Of a DNA stretch of 64,000 nt, positions 1 through 13,532 are shown piece by piece. The notes under the pieces were generated by a model that made no database searches, was not told the origin of the DNA, and saw only the letters and a program-made list of their open reading frames with translations. Position numbers and translations under genes: made by a program. Source of the DNA: Anaspis maculata (taxonomy: Eukaryota; Arthropoda; Insecta; Coleoptera; Scraptiidae); assembly GCA_949128115.1 (NCBI GenBank), contig OX421966.1:34675042-34739041 (forward strand), written 5' to 3'. Position 1 is the stretch's first letter; each line of letters starts with the position of its first letter.

Positions 1-2617
1 TGGTCTGCAGAATGTGAAGCCAAAGCGGAAGGAAAACTATAACTGGGTAGGTAACAAATTAGGAGAGCAATAAGATGACTCTTGGCAAGACCCTGTTGTC
101 GATGCCTTTATAACGTATAGGGGTCGTGGAAATGAAATATGTAAAATGTGCGCTAAAAAGGAAGAGACTCCTTATCTCATATAACGTGGAGATGTGTAGC
201 TCTCGAAGCAAGGAGACATTTGCAATTTGGACCACATCGGACCAGAATCGTATATACGTAAAAATTGTGGTGTATTGAGAATGTTACAACTTTCGAAAAT
301 CAGTGCGGGCCGCCAGAAAAGCAAGCATGTAATTTCAAAATTACATGTCGGATATAAGGGAATTGGAGCTTTGATCTAACCCTTTTATTTCGGTATCCTA
401 AGTTGTAATTATTCGAGCCGTTGACTGCACAGAAAGCTCAGTGAACAGTGATGTTGCGACCAAGAGTGAAAATTGGTGTGCACGAATTTTGAAGCTCTTC
501 TCTGCGAGCTTTTGCAGAAGTTTCGACCAGAATTCTCCGAAATCGATACCGACCGGGTTTCTTTCTACTAGCTGATGCTTGCGTTTAATATAGAAACCTT
601 GTTCGAGCTGTTGCACGCAGAAGATTCTGAAAGGCGAAAAAAATTACTAAACACTCTTTCTCCGCACGAAGAAAATTACCGTCATTTGGAAAAGCAACTA
701 GGTGTGAGCTATAGAAATAAGAATAGGAAAAAGGCTTTTATCAGACGTCACCATAGATCATGACATTATTCAGAACAGCCGACAAAGGAAACAGTCCCGT
801 GAGGATCTCATAAGGCGCGCGTCCATCATCCGCGCGTCTCGTTTCTTAATAAATTCTTCAAGGCGCGCGCCCCCCGCCCCCCGCATCGTCCTTGTGAATG
901 GGGATGTGATTTATCGACGGCCATCCTCAACTGCCGTTACGTAACGCAACGTAACGCTAAATTTCATTACATATTTAGGCGTTGACGTTGTCGGGATTCC
1001 TTTCCCCAAATACGGGAACAGCCGCAGTGATGCCGACGATGGTGGTGCGATGCGTGCCGTCGAATATTGCGAGTTGTGAAATTATGTAAACATTTCCCAG
1101 AGGATAATTGAATTCTCCACGGCCGATGAATTATATCAGACAGCAGCCACTGTACGCAGGGGAGTTCATTATAGGGGGGCCTGGAATGTTAATAAACACC
1201 CACAGAGAACAACCATAGCTAGACGGGGCGCTTCATTATAAAACTATGATGTATTTAACCTATAGCGGGGGCGGGCGTGGTTTATTTATTGATCTGGCGT
1301 CCTTCTCTCATTGAGAATACGGACGGTGACGGGGCTCTTGCGAACGTACGTAGTGTGCATGCCTCCGGGGCGCCACAGTCACCCCCGAAAAGGAGAGGAA
1401 AGTAGTGTCCTCGCGCTTGGGCGCAACCCCGTGCATTGGTGGAGAGAGATGTGGTTATTTTCATTGAATTAACCAGAGGCTATGGAGGGTGGCAACTATT
1501 TATGGAGGCGAATTTTCGTACGCTTTGCAAGCACGCAACGGATGGAATCCTTAGAAATCCGTTTTTCAATGTGAAAGGGTAAATGTAATAGTGCTGCGAC
1601 TTGCATTGTATCTTAAGTTGGAATGACAGAATGAAAGACTAGATTATACAGCTTTATTGATTTACTTTAAGTTTGAATGCTGTCGGTTTCCGCCGTCGTT
1701 ACACAGGTCATCTGCCTAATGAAAAAATCGAACTGGAACCGAACCGTCAGATGCTTTACAAGGGAAAAACAACGGGAAATTGAAAACGTCCTCGTATGTC
1801 CACTGCACGGATCTCTTTGAGAATTAGACCTAACAAGCACAGGGATGCATATTTTAAAAGAATTGCTCTTCCTCTTCCCACTTCCCCCCCATTCTCTTCT
1901 CTTTCGCATTTCTTCTCCGTTTTTTTCATCATCCAACACTGACGCCACTCCCACAGACACGAGCGAAAGTTTCTGAGGATGTCGTCTCAATGCCGAAATG
2001 GGCGCTCGAGTCGTCGTCTCTGATGATTACGACGACTTGGCTTTTTAGACTTTCAGATTGCTCTCGTTCCTGCCACTACGTCTGCATGGTTGAGGGAAAC
2101 TTGCGGGAAGACGACAACGACGACTCCTGCTGTTGCAGTTCTTAATCCGAGACGTTAAGACATTTCATCTCGCTCACTCTCAGACATCGCGAAAGTTTCC
2201 GCACGTCGTCGTTCCCGATGTTGACTTTACACACGACAATAAAATTCAATTCTTCGAGATTATATCCAATTTTATACGAAGGAATGCCCGCGAGTACTTT
2301 TTCTGTTTTTTTTTTACTCTTTTTTTGTGTACTTAGAATGGCTGCAATTTCGAGCATCAAAGCGGAAAAGTTTTCCAGTATAGACTTTTGCGCTATTGCC
2401 TGTTACGATTCGGGGAGGAGGAAGAGAAGGGGGAGACGCCATACCATTCCACCATGTCTTATAGATTTCCTGGGAATTTAATAATAATAACCAACAAATT
2501 ATTATCAGAATGCTCAAAACGATTTATTTTCCGTTAAACCGATATTTAGTTGCTGTACAACACCTGTTTTCGGCTGTTACGATCTTTGCTTTTACGTCAG
2601 TTAGCTTCATTCATATA
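1..2617. other. No recognised gene (intergenic or intronic)
   Basis: Only short chance-like open frames are present, for example 575-763 on the plus strand, with no motif I recognise. A GC-rich patch lies near 815-890 and poly-pyrimidine runs near 1870-1930 and 2300-2330. I see no repeat pair, TIR or RNA gene. Confidence 0.5.
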
Positions 2618-3787
2618 CAGGGTGATTCATGAGTGACCTTACATAGACTAATGGGAGATAGAGGACTTCGAGGCGAGTCAGAATCCACTGAAGAAATTTT
2701 ATTTTCTCCAATAGTTACGAAGATACAGGGTGTTTTGTGTGTTTCGTATGAAACTTTGATAAGCGATATTTCTAAAACGGCCAGAGGTATTTTGTTAAAA
2801 TCCACCAGTAATATTCCTCTGTTGGAACTCATCCCGAAGCCATACCGGGTAAGTCAAAATCCAGGGCCGGGCTAGAAAAAAGGTGCCCCTTTTTTGTTTC
2901 ATCAAAAAGTGCATTTTCTGACCGCTTTTCCAAAAAAAACTGCTATCGGATTCAAAAAGCTAAGGAAAAATACTTTAAGAATCACTCTTCAATTTAGATG
3001 ACACTCCTAAACCGTTTCGACAATAAAATTAAAATAAAATTTGTGGGTGAGTTCCAATTTTCGAACGGACATAATCGACTCATTGTTTGATTGAATTCAT
3101 CAAAATTCATTTTTTAGCTTGTCTCTGTTGAATAGAAGAGCTTGGTTGAAAGAAAAATTCCAGAGTCGACCTTCTTCTTATGACAAAATCGAGAGTGAAA
3201 CCAAAATTAGACTCGATTTGGTCGTCAAAAAAAATCTTCGGCTATGGAATTTTTCTTCCTACCAAGCCCTTCTATTCCACAGAGACAAGCTAAAAAATGA
3301 ATTTGAATGAATTCAATCAAACAATGAGTCGATTATGTCCGGTCAAAAATGGAAACTTACCCATAAATTTCACTTTCAATTCTTATGTCGAAACGGTTTA
3401 GGTGTGTCATCTAAATTGAAGAGTGATTCTTGAAGCATTTTTCCTTAGCTTTTCGAATCCGATAGCAGTTTTTTAGAAAAGCGGTCAGAAAATATACTTT
3501 TTGATCAAATAAATAAGGGGCACATTTTTTCAATCCCGGCCCTGGATTTTGACTTACCCAGTATGGCTTCAGGGTAAGTTCTAATAGAGAAATATTACTG
3601 GTGAATTTTGAGAAAATATCTCCAGCCGTTTCAGAAATATAGCTTATCAAAGTTTCATACGAAACACACAAAACACCCTGTATCTTCGTAACCAATGGAG
3701 AAAACAAAATTTCTTCAGTGGATCCTGACTCGCCCCGAAGCCCTCTATGTCGCTTCGCCTATGTAAGGTCACTCATGAATCACCCTG
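2618..3787. mobile_element. Palindromic (foldback) element, CAGGGTG termini, TA flanks
   Basis: The ends are inverted copies: the left reads CAGGGTGATTCATGAGTGAC and the right ends in its reverse complement with one difference. Each end is followed outward by TA. Similarity continues inward through almost the whole element, so both arms (about 550 bp each) mirror one another around position 3200. As a result the two arms give the same translated peptide on opposite strands (2633-2875 plus, 3411-3707 minus), which is a by-product of the palindrome and not evidence of a gene. I see no transposase motif in the loop. TA flanks and long inverted repeats fit a non-autonomous Tc1/mariner-type element. 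That assignment is inferred from other CAGGGTG elements in this window. Confidence 0.8.
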
Positions 3788-4602
3788 TATCTATCACTTT
3801 TTTAAGCTATGTTAAACGTCAATGCCAAATCAAGAATATCATACTGTCAACAGTGTCAACGTCTCTTTTGACATTATCTTCTCGACGCTACCAAAGTGCC
3901 CTCTTCATGAACATACATGGTTCGTAACATACATGCTCTCTTTTGCATACGTCAGGCGGTAAGATCTCTACTGAATATATGCGACTTTAGGGTTTAACCA
4001 CCACAGTCCACATTATATTGACGAAAAGTACCATCACCCCCCCCCCATCCCTAGAAAGTCCGATGGTGCCAGCTCTCTTTAGGTTGCAAGGTCCTTTGAT
4101 TTATTGGTGGATGCAACGAAAACTTCGCTAGAATGTAAGCTGTCCTACACCCTACGGCTATCCATACGCCGGGATCGCTCGTTTCAGCATTACTTAAGGG
4201 TATGGTTGGCCTTCTCGTCTTTCCTTCTTCATTTTTCCTCTCATTCTCTTACTGCATCAGTATGACCTTTATCATTCGTTCCACTGCCTCCCCCCAGTTC
4301 TTCCATTCCTATTATCAACTTCTTGATTATGTTCCTAGTCTCCATCTCGCTCATCACTAGCTTACCATCTCTAACATTCGAAAAATGCTTCGCATGCTTT
4401 CATCCGAGCTTCCATCGCACTGACAGCATAATTGGTCTTTGAGCTTTTCCGATTCGATACAGGTACCTATTTATCAAAGCAGCCGTATCCGGTCATAAAC
4501 TGAGTCAAATGATATCCGGCTTCAAGGTACTTCTTCGTTATCCAGTTTTCTATTGCGAGTAACATTACCGATGGTGGCGCTGCTGATGCGCTTCGCATGT
4601 AA
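3788..4602. other. No recognised gene
   Basis: I see no gene or repeat here. A short C-run (4037-4047) and pyrimidine-rich stretches are the only notable composition. Confidence 0.5.
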
Positions 4603-4608
4603 ACAAAC

Positions 4609-5232
4609 ATGTCGGATAGGGCACGGATTGTTGCCCGCGCGTTCAAAAATCTTATCAGTAGTAAGCGGTTTTTAATGTCCTCCAGACGTGAAACGTGGCT
4701 AATTAGTACCTATTGCGGTGGAAGTCGAAAATGGCAGAAGCGAATTGAGTGTTATGAAGGTTTTCAATCACTGGATGGCCTCAAGCCTCAACGGACTCTC
4801 GATGTATCGTGATGGGATACTGATGGGAGAGGAAATTCTGAAGTCACAATTTCTTGTGTTGTGTGGTCGAAAGCGAACCGAATCAAGCTTCAGTTCAAAC
4901 ATAGACATATTTGGATTGTGTTTACAAACAAGCGCATTGTATGAATCTTCTCACGAGGCAACTGAGATCGTAATTAAAAGAAATAGTAGTAGCAGTTCCT
5001 GCGAGTTCCTGTGACATTGGAACGTTTAATTGCACTTGCAAAGCAGGCCAGTCCGGGACATGCAAACATATCGCAGCTGTGATTCTTCGATGCAGCCATT
5101 TAAAGTTCCTATTTTCAGCGAAACTTTTCCCAGGCTTTTCTCGTAGTCATATTTTCCACAGTGCCAAGTTTGTTTGTCATCTTGACTACCCAACTTGCGT
5201 CTTTCGCTTTCGACGGGAAACGGTGAAAATTT
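4609..5232 (+). pseudogene. SWIM zinc-finger protein fragment, frameshifted (probable transposon ORF remnant)
   Basis: A plus-strand frame from about 4718 to 5013 ends in a stop. The +1 frame then carries CTCKAGQSGTCKHIAAV, a CxC-x7-CxH pattern typical of SWIM zinc fingers (Cys codons at 5031, 5037 and 5061; His at 5067). The preceding frame contains GLCLQTSALYESSHEATEI, which in known SWIM proteins of this kind lies just before the finger, so the two frames read as one protein broken by a single frameshift near 5010. SWIM fingers of this type occur in the second ORF (with a YqaJ nuclease) of ISL2EU-type DNA transposons. No YqaJ motif is visible here, so that link is inference. The open frame after the finger runs to about 5232 without recognisable domains. 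Confidence 0.6.
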
Positions 5233-8200
5233 AACTCTTCCTTTTTCCGGTTTCCACAGCGCGACTCGCACTCGGAAACGCAACAAATTCTCCGCCACTT
5301 TTAAAATCACAAATCTTACCACCTCCCATTCTGATGCCACTTTTGCTTGCCAGTCGTCGTACACGTGCCACTCTTATTTAAAAATGCAATGCTTTTGCAA
5401 CCGACGACACCTAGTATATTCAAGATAATCAAACGTGCGTGGCTCACGTACTTTGTTGGAGAAAATCAACGCCGCGTTAAGTCAGATGGAATCAATTAAA
5501 GTCACCAAACACCGCAACGCTCATAAGAGCCCACACAAATCTGCGGTTGATCCGTGCACAAACGTCGTTTACACGTTGGCCGTCAGATGGCGTATTCGAT
5601 CTTGAAACTCGCCAATATTCGGCTCAAGTTCGTCCGTCCACTCCGCCCCCCTGGTCCATGTACTATTTCTCCTCCCGACTTCAAGGCGATCTCCTCTTAT
5701 TTTGTTTTTCCGACGCTGTTTAGTGTTTTTCCTATTGCTTTGGATCGTTCTTCCACCAACAGGTCTGTGGTTAGGCCAACTATTATTACTGTCACCGTAT
5801 CTTGAACCACGACTTGGTAGGCCGTGATGATCTTCAGTTCCATTTTTCATTCTAGCCGATCCAGCATTCCCCAATATAGCTTATACTGCATACAATGCCT
5901 CCCTTCATACTGCCCCTCTGTGAAGCACAATCGACTGGAATGCGTTTTCTGCTGCTCTCTCATTTTGACATTGAATTACTTATGAAGTTTTCTTCACTTA
6001 AAAAAAAACGGTAAAAAACTTGCGACAATTCGCTCAGGTCAGTGTTGGTTAGAACAGAAGCCGGCAAGATATACCACCGCAAATTTATTTGACGTCCCGT
6101 GTTAAGCTCTCGCGTATTTAACTGACTTCCGTGTGGCACTTAGGTAAGTTTTTGAGTTTGCAGTTCTTCCCGCGCCAGCTTATTTGTCTTTCTCGGAATT
6201 TTACTACTCGCCTTCCGTTAAACTGTGCTTCCAACTATGGTGGCGTGTGAAGTTCGTGCGCCACACCGCTGACAGGTAGCGTTAAGCCGGAGTTATGGAT
6301 TCTAGGGATATTAGTTCGGTGCAAAGGCTAGCTTGATATTTCTGTTGTTGAAGTGACCAAGGAAAGTGACATCGTATTGATGATAAGAGGAGCTATGCTT
6401 ATGCAGTTTCTCATTTGTTTCTCAGCGTGATGTGCTACAAAGAAAATGTTCATAAAATCAACCTGACAGATGTGAGGAGACAGATCGGCCAGCTTTGTTT
6501 GACATTGACACTGTTTACAGTTGAAACGTAACTCCGACGTAAGCGCCTCTAGCATTCGCCCCATTACAGATTCCCAAACCCATATCCGAGCAATCTCAGT
6601 TTTACGTTGAAACGGCGATTCTATCAGTGCCGTGTCAGTTGCTGCACACCCTTGGTGAGGGATATCATAAAGCTCAAAAGCTGACAAATTCGATAGAGTT
6701 TTTCAACTGTCAGTGGAGCTGTAGTTTTACGAAATTAGCATAGCCCCCCATACGAAAGGATTACCCGAAAACGTTTCGTGTTGTTGCGGATTCCGAGGGG
6801 TCGTGTGTTCGTATACACAGGGTGTGCTTTAACTGTGTGCATATAGAAAGAGCCGTCGAGCATCTTACACGCCACACAGCCAGCTTCGATTTATCTGCTT
6901 CAAGTATGGCTGATGTGCGTGTGGTTGGAGCACTCTGGAAGTTCATGCCGAACCCAATCTGGAACCGGGTATGGGAAATGGAGTCTGAAATCTGCATGAT
7001 TTTTATTTCGCCGCCAGGCGGCAGCCTTAAATGAATTACTAATACCGACTGAGAGTATTTCCGTGTTTCGAAACGATCACGTGCATTTTAAAGTGCCACA
7101 TGCAGGGTATAGGTACTATACGTTTTTATTTTGTGTATGTACTGTGGGAATGGAACGAATGCATGTTTCATTGTAAGTTTACTTATCAGTAGTTGTGATT
7201 GCAACAACGGAGTATTGATCTTGTGTCGAGTATAGGAAGTTGCTTTAAACATTTCTTACGTGGTAGTTGCATAGCTACAGAAAAATGTGTAAAAATTGTC
7301 CGAATGATAACTGTTCCGTGTTGTAAAATAACTTAAATGTTTCGAAACAGCATTCTCGTTTTTATGTCAAAGCTTTCAAGCCTGTTTCTCATTATATAAG
7401 GCCGCTGTTTTAATATGCAACCAACAATACACCCGAGGGCTGCTTTAAAAAGTAAATACACCGTTTTTGTGCAGTTCCGAAAGCGCGAAATAATGAAAAC
7501 CTTTGAGTTTTATGCTGCAGCGCATTTTCTCTTCCATTAAAGTTGATCTAAATTACGGGCACACTTAAGATTAGTTAACGTAATGAGATCGGAGCGCGGT
7601 GTGGTGTGGCCTCACCTCCTAATGTCTCGACGTTTTAACTTTATACCAGGAACGACGAGCCCCGGGCTCTGTAATAGTTTGAAGTAAACTAATTACCCGA
7701 CAGCGAACCCAGCCTGACAAATATGTCTGGTAACATTTCGTATTCCGTTGCGGTCCTTTCAATTACGAAAGGTGAAACCCCATTAAAAATGAAAAAAAGT
7801 GGATGAGAAACGGCCGGGTTTCACTCACCCAGTCTGCGAGAAAAACGCGGCTTAATTATTTCGGTTGAAATTTGCTGAACGGCGAATAAAACCACCAAGC
7901 ATATCCTCTCCAATTTTCATCCAGAATTCATTTTTGGGTAATATTACCGACAATTTTATCAAAATGTTACCAGTAAAATTACCAATTTTTGTTTTCGGTA
8001 ATGAACCTCCCATATTCTTTGCTCATACGTCTGGATGGTCTACAACCCATTGTACTTCAATTTAATTCACTTGAATGACACTTTCCGTTTTTGGAACAGC
8101 CTGGCCGATGATCATCTAATATTACAGCGTCATCCTGTTTTGCTTTTCTTCTTGTTGTTCGAGGATATAGCTCTTGAGAGTGTTGAGGTCGACTTGACCA

Positions 8201-8730
8201 CCAGCTTGAACACAGTTGCCGTGTTGCAAGAACAGGGAAGTTGGGTTTGCTGTGAATCAAATGTAGTCCGATTGCACTACTGAAATTGCGAACACTTGCT
8301 GCTGCCTCGACGAGCCCTGTACGGCGAAAACAAAGCCGTTGTTCACACTCACAAGGCGGGGCCCTTCATCACACCGCACAACTTATCCCAAAGGACTACT
8401 ACAAACAGGACTAACCCTCGGCCAAAATATAAAGGTTGTATCCAGAGCCCCCACGAGAGCAACTGAGTGCTCCGCTGATGACGATGTGTGGTGAGACAAA
8501 TGGGACTGTGATCGTTGTGACGAGACTTGTACAATCCTGGGCCACCAGTGACGTTGTGTCGAGGTGATTCAATGACACTGCACCATAATTTTTCTGCCTC
8601 GACAGGCTGTCAAACAGCTTCTGAAGGCAAGAAGTACTGCAGGAGTCGTCGATGGCCTAACAGCCTAACCTGAATCGTCCACCACAGGATGGATAACAAA
8701 ATTTAAATGAAAATACGAAATACGGAAAAT
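5233..8730. other. No recognised gene
   Basis: Several open frames of 60-120 codons exist (for example 5569-5874 and 6328-6687, both minus), but none shows a domain, a start context or a codon pattern that I can support. No TIR or tandem array was seen. Confidence 0.45.
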
Positions 8731-11309
8731 AGCCCAGTCATCCTAGCTCATTTCAGGGCTTGAGGTCGGAATCTCTCCCATAAAGCTGGATTTTTGCATA
8801 CATGTCCAGAAAACAGCCCTCTTTCTATTAGTGATGAAAAAAATTTCTGAGACCCGGAGCGTTTTCCGCCATTTTGAAAAATCTGTCAAGTTTTTCAGTT
8901 TTTCTTGAATAACTCTGTAGATATTCAACTTATTGGCATGAAATTTTTTGCAGTGATTAGAGCTTGAGTTTCTGCAACCAATGTTGCCAAAAATATTTTT
9001 CTAGATTCTATAGTTTCTGAGAAATGTCAAATGAGTTAAGCGACTGCATTCACTTTCATCATTTCATTCGACCAATTGAAAAAAAATTATCGGACTTTCA
9101 ACAGATCTGCCCTCTTTTGCATTCGAGTATACATAAAAAAAGCTTCCAAAAAATATTCATAGGTCTGTCGGTCTGCAGGTCTAACGGTTAGTCTGGTGGT
9201 CGATCTGTTGAATTTTGTGCCAAGATTTATTTCCAAGCCGTTAAACCAATCCCGACCAAATTTGGTAGATTCGTAAGTGACAAGGTTTTAACGACAAAAT
9301 CCAAATGTCATCTTGATCTGTCACTTGGAAGTGTCACTACAAAAGAATGACAGAAGGTCTATCTCACCGAATGCAACTTGTGATACATCATTGTAAAGCT
9401 CTCGAAAAAATGCATACAAAATGGTCAGTGAGAACCTTCAATGTTGCGTCTGTCAAAAAATCACAAGCTGTCAAACTTTAAATTTTAACTTTTCATAACT
9501 CTTGAAGTACGGAACGGAATTGAACCAAATTTTGTTCCCAACAAGAGTGCCTCGCAATAATTTGATGGATCATAAAATGTACCGGCAGCAGACAGGGATG
9601 CAACCTGAGAAAAAAAAATTGCCTAGTCATCCGAGCCTGTAGTGTACCTACTTGAAATAGTCAAAAAATCATCCCTTGCTTGAAGAAAGTAGTTCTCAAA
9701 CGGTTTTTTTGCTATATGGTTAGCTCTTCCCCACCTCTTCAACATGATAAAAGCAGACATCCCTGTGACGTGTAGTATTTAGTATACATTGAAAAATGAA
9801 TATTCAAAAATGTTTTTCGTTGAAATAATCCTCGAGAAAAACCGTCTTTCATCATTAGGCAACTTTACAGTCTCCTGCTGAACATGTGAAAAATGCACTA
9901 CTCCATAGCCGCTGGTATTCTACATACAGGGTGCAATCGATTTTTTCCAATATTTCTATCTTTATCGGATAAATCAAAACAAAAACCATTCCCAGCCCTG
10001 TTACAAGCCTATAATCTCTTATTCAAGATACAAAAATGTCCGATTCCTCAAACTGCAAAAACACAACATACAGGGTGAAACAAAAAATTGATTTCACCCT
10101 GGTACGTAGAATACCAGCGGCTATGGAATGGTACATTTTTCACATGTTCAGCAGGAGACTATAAAGTTGCTTAATGATGGAAGACTGTTTTTCTCGAGGA
10201 TTATTTCAACTGAATAAACAGTTCTTAACATTCATTTTTCAATCTTCACCCTGTATACTAAATAGTAAACGTCACAGGGATGTCTGTTTTTACCATGCTA
10301 AAGAGGTGGGGGAGAGCTGACCATATAGCAAGAAAACCGTTTGGGAACTACTTTTTTCAAGCAAGAGATGATTTTTTCATTTTTTGACTATTTCAAGTAG
10401 GTACACTACAGGCTCGGATGACTGAGCAAATTTTTTTTTCTCGGGTTGCATCTCTGTCTGCTGCCGGTACATTTCATGATCCATCAAATTATTGTGAGGC
10501 ACTATTGTTGGGAACAAAATTTGGTTCAATTCCGTTCCGTACTTCAAGAGTTATGAAAAGTTAAAATTTAAAGTTTGACAGCTTGTGATTTTTTGACAGA
10601 CGCAACATTGGAGGTTCTCATTGGCTATTTTGTATGCATTTTTTTGAGGGCTTTAAAATAATGTATCACAAGTTACATTCGGTGAGATAGACCTTCTGTC
10701 ATTTTTTTGTAGTGACATTTCCAAGTGACAGATCAGGATGACAATTGGATTTTGTCGTTCAAAACTTGTCACTTATGAATCTACCAAATTTGGTCGGGTT
10801 TGGTTCAACGGCTTGGGAATAAATCTGTGCACAAAATTCAACAGACCGACCACCAGACTGACCGTTAGACCTGCAGACCGACAAACCTATGAATATTTTT
10901 TGGAAGCTTTTTTTTATGTATACTCGAATGCAAAAGAGGGCAGATCTGTTGAAAGTCCGATAATTTTTTTTCAATTGGTCAAATGAGATGATGAAAGTGA
11001 ATGAAGTCGCTTAACTCATTTGACATTTCTCAGAAACTATGGATCCTAAAATAAATTTTTTGGCAGCATTGGATGGAGAATTCCAAGCTCTGTTCACAGC
11101 AAGAACTTTCATGCCAATAAGTTGAATATTTACAGAGTTATTCAAGAAAAACTGAAAAAATTGACAGTTTTTTCAAAATGGCGGAAAACGCTCCGGGTCT
11201 CAGAAATTTTTTTTATCACTAATAGAAAGAGAGTTGTTTTCTGGACATGTATGCAAAAATCCAGCTTTATGGGAGAGATTCCGACCTCGAATGCTAGGAT
11301 GACTGGGCT
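8731..11309. mobile_element. 2.6-kb foldback element, AGCCCAGTCATCC termini
   Basis: The left end AGCCCAGTCATCCTAGC and the right end GCTAGGATGACTGGGCT are exact reverse complements. The arms stay similar inward for about 1.2 kb each and meet in a loop of roughly 150 bp (9935-10085) that carries CAGGGTG motifs. A near copy of the terminal motif recurs as a second inverted pair further in (left 9621, GCCTAGTCATCCGAGC; right end 10427), suggesting either nested insertion or repeated subterminal units. The mirrored arms translate to matching peptides (8743-8928 minus and 11122-11337 plus, beginning MNIYRVIQEKLK), a product of symmetry. No target duplication is obvious (flanks GGAAAAT and AAAACCT). 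The superfamily is unassigned. Confidence 0.8.
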
Positions 11310-11499
11310 AAAACCTGTCAGAGATCGGAATGAATGAGAGCGAAAGGAATTTGGAGGAAAGAAATTGAATGCCGGATTTGTCGAGGTTTTTCCTTGGTAC
11401 AAATAAATAAATCACACACTGAAAGCGGCTGCCTTTTTTCTCTTTTTTTGTCACATTTCAAATTCTACCCAAAAATAGGAACATGAACATTTGCATTGA

Positions 11500-11985
11500 G
11501 CTCTTGCTCCGTTAACTTCTGAATATAAACCTTCGGAGGTTTGATGTTGATTCCCTCGCACACAGAAGGGAGGTGGCTTCGTTCATGCTTCTTCACGGGT
11601 TGTGCCACGGCTACGTCGACGACAGCTATCTTCTTGGGCAGATCTTCTTCGCGGTTCCGAGACTCCACACCCGTCATTACCGGACGTTTTGGCTGCCTAA
11701 AGCCAACACCAACGTCCTCCGAGCCTCCCCACTGCATGCAGCGTGCGAGCTGTACAATTCCAAGTGCCCTGACGTTGACATTAATCACGAGAGGAGGTCG
11801 AGGTTCAAAGGCTTGGTTTCAGATTCCTTGAAGCTTTAAAATGTGAATGTTGATTTTTATAAGTGATTGTTAAAGTCTATGTCATTTGTACAGTTTTAAA
11901 TGTAACGTAACGTACATATTTTCAGTTCTCTGTAATTGGGCTCGACCTGTTGAGAATAAACCTTTTATTTATTATTTATAAAATC
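11500..11985 (+). pseudogene. 3' end of a CR1/Jockey-like LINE (ORF2 C-terminus and tail)
   Basis: The plus-strand frame from about 11505 to 11839 reads RRFDVDSLAHRREVASFML, then VPRLHTRHYRTFWLPKANTN and a short YN..FK pattern. This matches the C-terminal region downstream of reverse transcriptase in CR1/Jockey-group LINEs. The same layout (FD.DSL..RR, VPRLDAR, R.RTN, LFNN) occurs at the C-terminus of the LINE at 27855-29561 in this window. The stop is followed by a short AT-rich 3' UTR ending AATAAACC then a TTTATTTATTATTTATA tail. The reverse transcriptase itself is missing, so this is a strongly 5'-truncated copy. The exact 5' break lies somewhere in 11465-11510. Confidence 0.7.
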
Positions 11986-13532
11986 AGAATCCAAACGTAT
12001 ACTCAAAATTGGGCGTATAGCAGTTCTCTTTTATTTTGTTTCGTGTATCTTTTCCCACGCCCCATCTCAGCTCAACTTTTCAAATTTAAATTTTTTGATT
12101 GACACATGTCAGTCGTCACTCTAGACACTCAGTTTACGCCTTCGACCTACCATTAGATACCGAGTTTCGTACCGAAGCTAATTTGCTCCGGAGTAAATTT
12201 GACTTTCTTGCAACCAAACATGACACAGAAATTCGTTTTAACATAAAATCAATGTATTGACTTCTATATACATGTCAATAAATAAATAAGACATATTTAT
12301 TTATTTATTTATATTTATATTTTGCATGATGTCAAAATGGCTAAATAAAGGCTCGTTCCTATACCTAACCCTACCTCAACGCTGTTAATTATAGGATAGT
12401 TAGGTTTTCTAAACGGTTCCCTATGAGATGAGTTACTGTCGGAGTTTCCCATAATAATTATTCCAGAATCGCCACACACCAATACTCCGACGAACACCTG
12501 ATTCTACACCTTGACCAACATTCAAACTTTGTTTAGGTAGTGTGGTTCGAAATTCTTTTTTGTACCTTCATCAGATTCAACATTCAGGTTAGTGTTAAAG
12601 GTTATGGTTAGGCCCAGCTTTTAGGCACTAGAAAAGAAGTGAGTGGATTTTGCGAGTGAGTGGGAACTTTTTTTTCTCTTTTTCCTCCCGTTCCCTTCAT
12701 TCTAAGTTAGTGGCCCAGTGCGTGCGTGCGGGACACTTCCCACTATGGGCCTTCTTTCAAAGGCTGCGTTTCTTATTGGACTATATTTGCTTTTCTTGTT
12801 GTTTTTGCTTGTTCTTCTAAAGCTATGGCCTCTTTTGCCCGTTTTGGAAAGGGATTGGATGTGGCTTTGCCTTTGTGGAGGACTGAACCTTTTTTCACCG
12901 TGCATTGCTCTTGAACTCTTAAAAGGATATCACAAACACGAGTGTCTACAACCAGAAAGGTTAGACTCAGTTTCACTCCTTGGAAAATTTCGGAACCAAT
13001 GGTATATTTGTGAAACGATAACTCAAGTCAAGGTACAAAGCTTCCATATTGAGACTTGTGCTCAGGTCTGTTAAACTAACTGTTGGGTATTGAGGGAAAA
13101 ATGAAAAAGGACCTACCTTGTGACGTCCGGCGAGATGTGTAGAGAGCGCTCCCTGATGGTGATGGCTGTGGTCCGATCGTCACGATTAGGTAGTTGGAGG
13201 GTTGAAAAATGGGGATAGTAACTAATCGTTCAGGATAAAATCGAAATTGCACACACAACGCGGCGAAAAAGAGAAAAACGAAGAAGAGCACTTTTGACTC
13301 GCGTCCTAGGAGGATCTCGCGTCTTGTTGCTACGGGCCGAGATATGCTTCTTATCGGATGATAATTTTTTATTGCTCAGGGAGCCAAGGTAAAAGAAAAG
13401 GAATTTAATTCTAATATGAGTCTGTACTGAACACTAACCAACCGAGCCGTAACAATTCATTATACAATTTCTTTGAAACATCGCGTCGTCAAGTGTTTAG
13501 GTACTCCAGGAATTGCAACCAGCTTCTGATAG
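11986..13532. other. No recognised gene
   Basis: An AT-rich stretch with an (AAAT/ATTT)-type inverted patch lies at about 12270-12325. The longest open frame (12718-13074 plus) begins with a hydrophobic leucine-rich segment but has no family resemblance, and overlapping antisense frames are just as open, so I do not call it a gene. Confidence 0.45.

Noticed and set aside
12718..13074. 118-codon frame with hydrophobic start
   Set aside because: Antisense and overlapping frames are equally open; no domain, no promoter or splice support.
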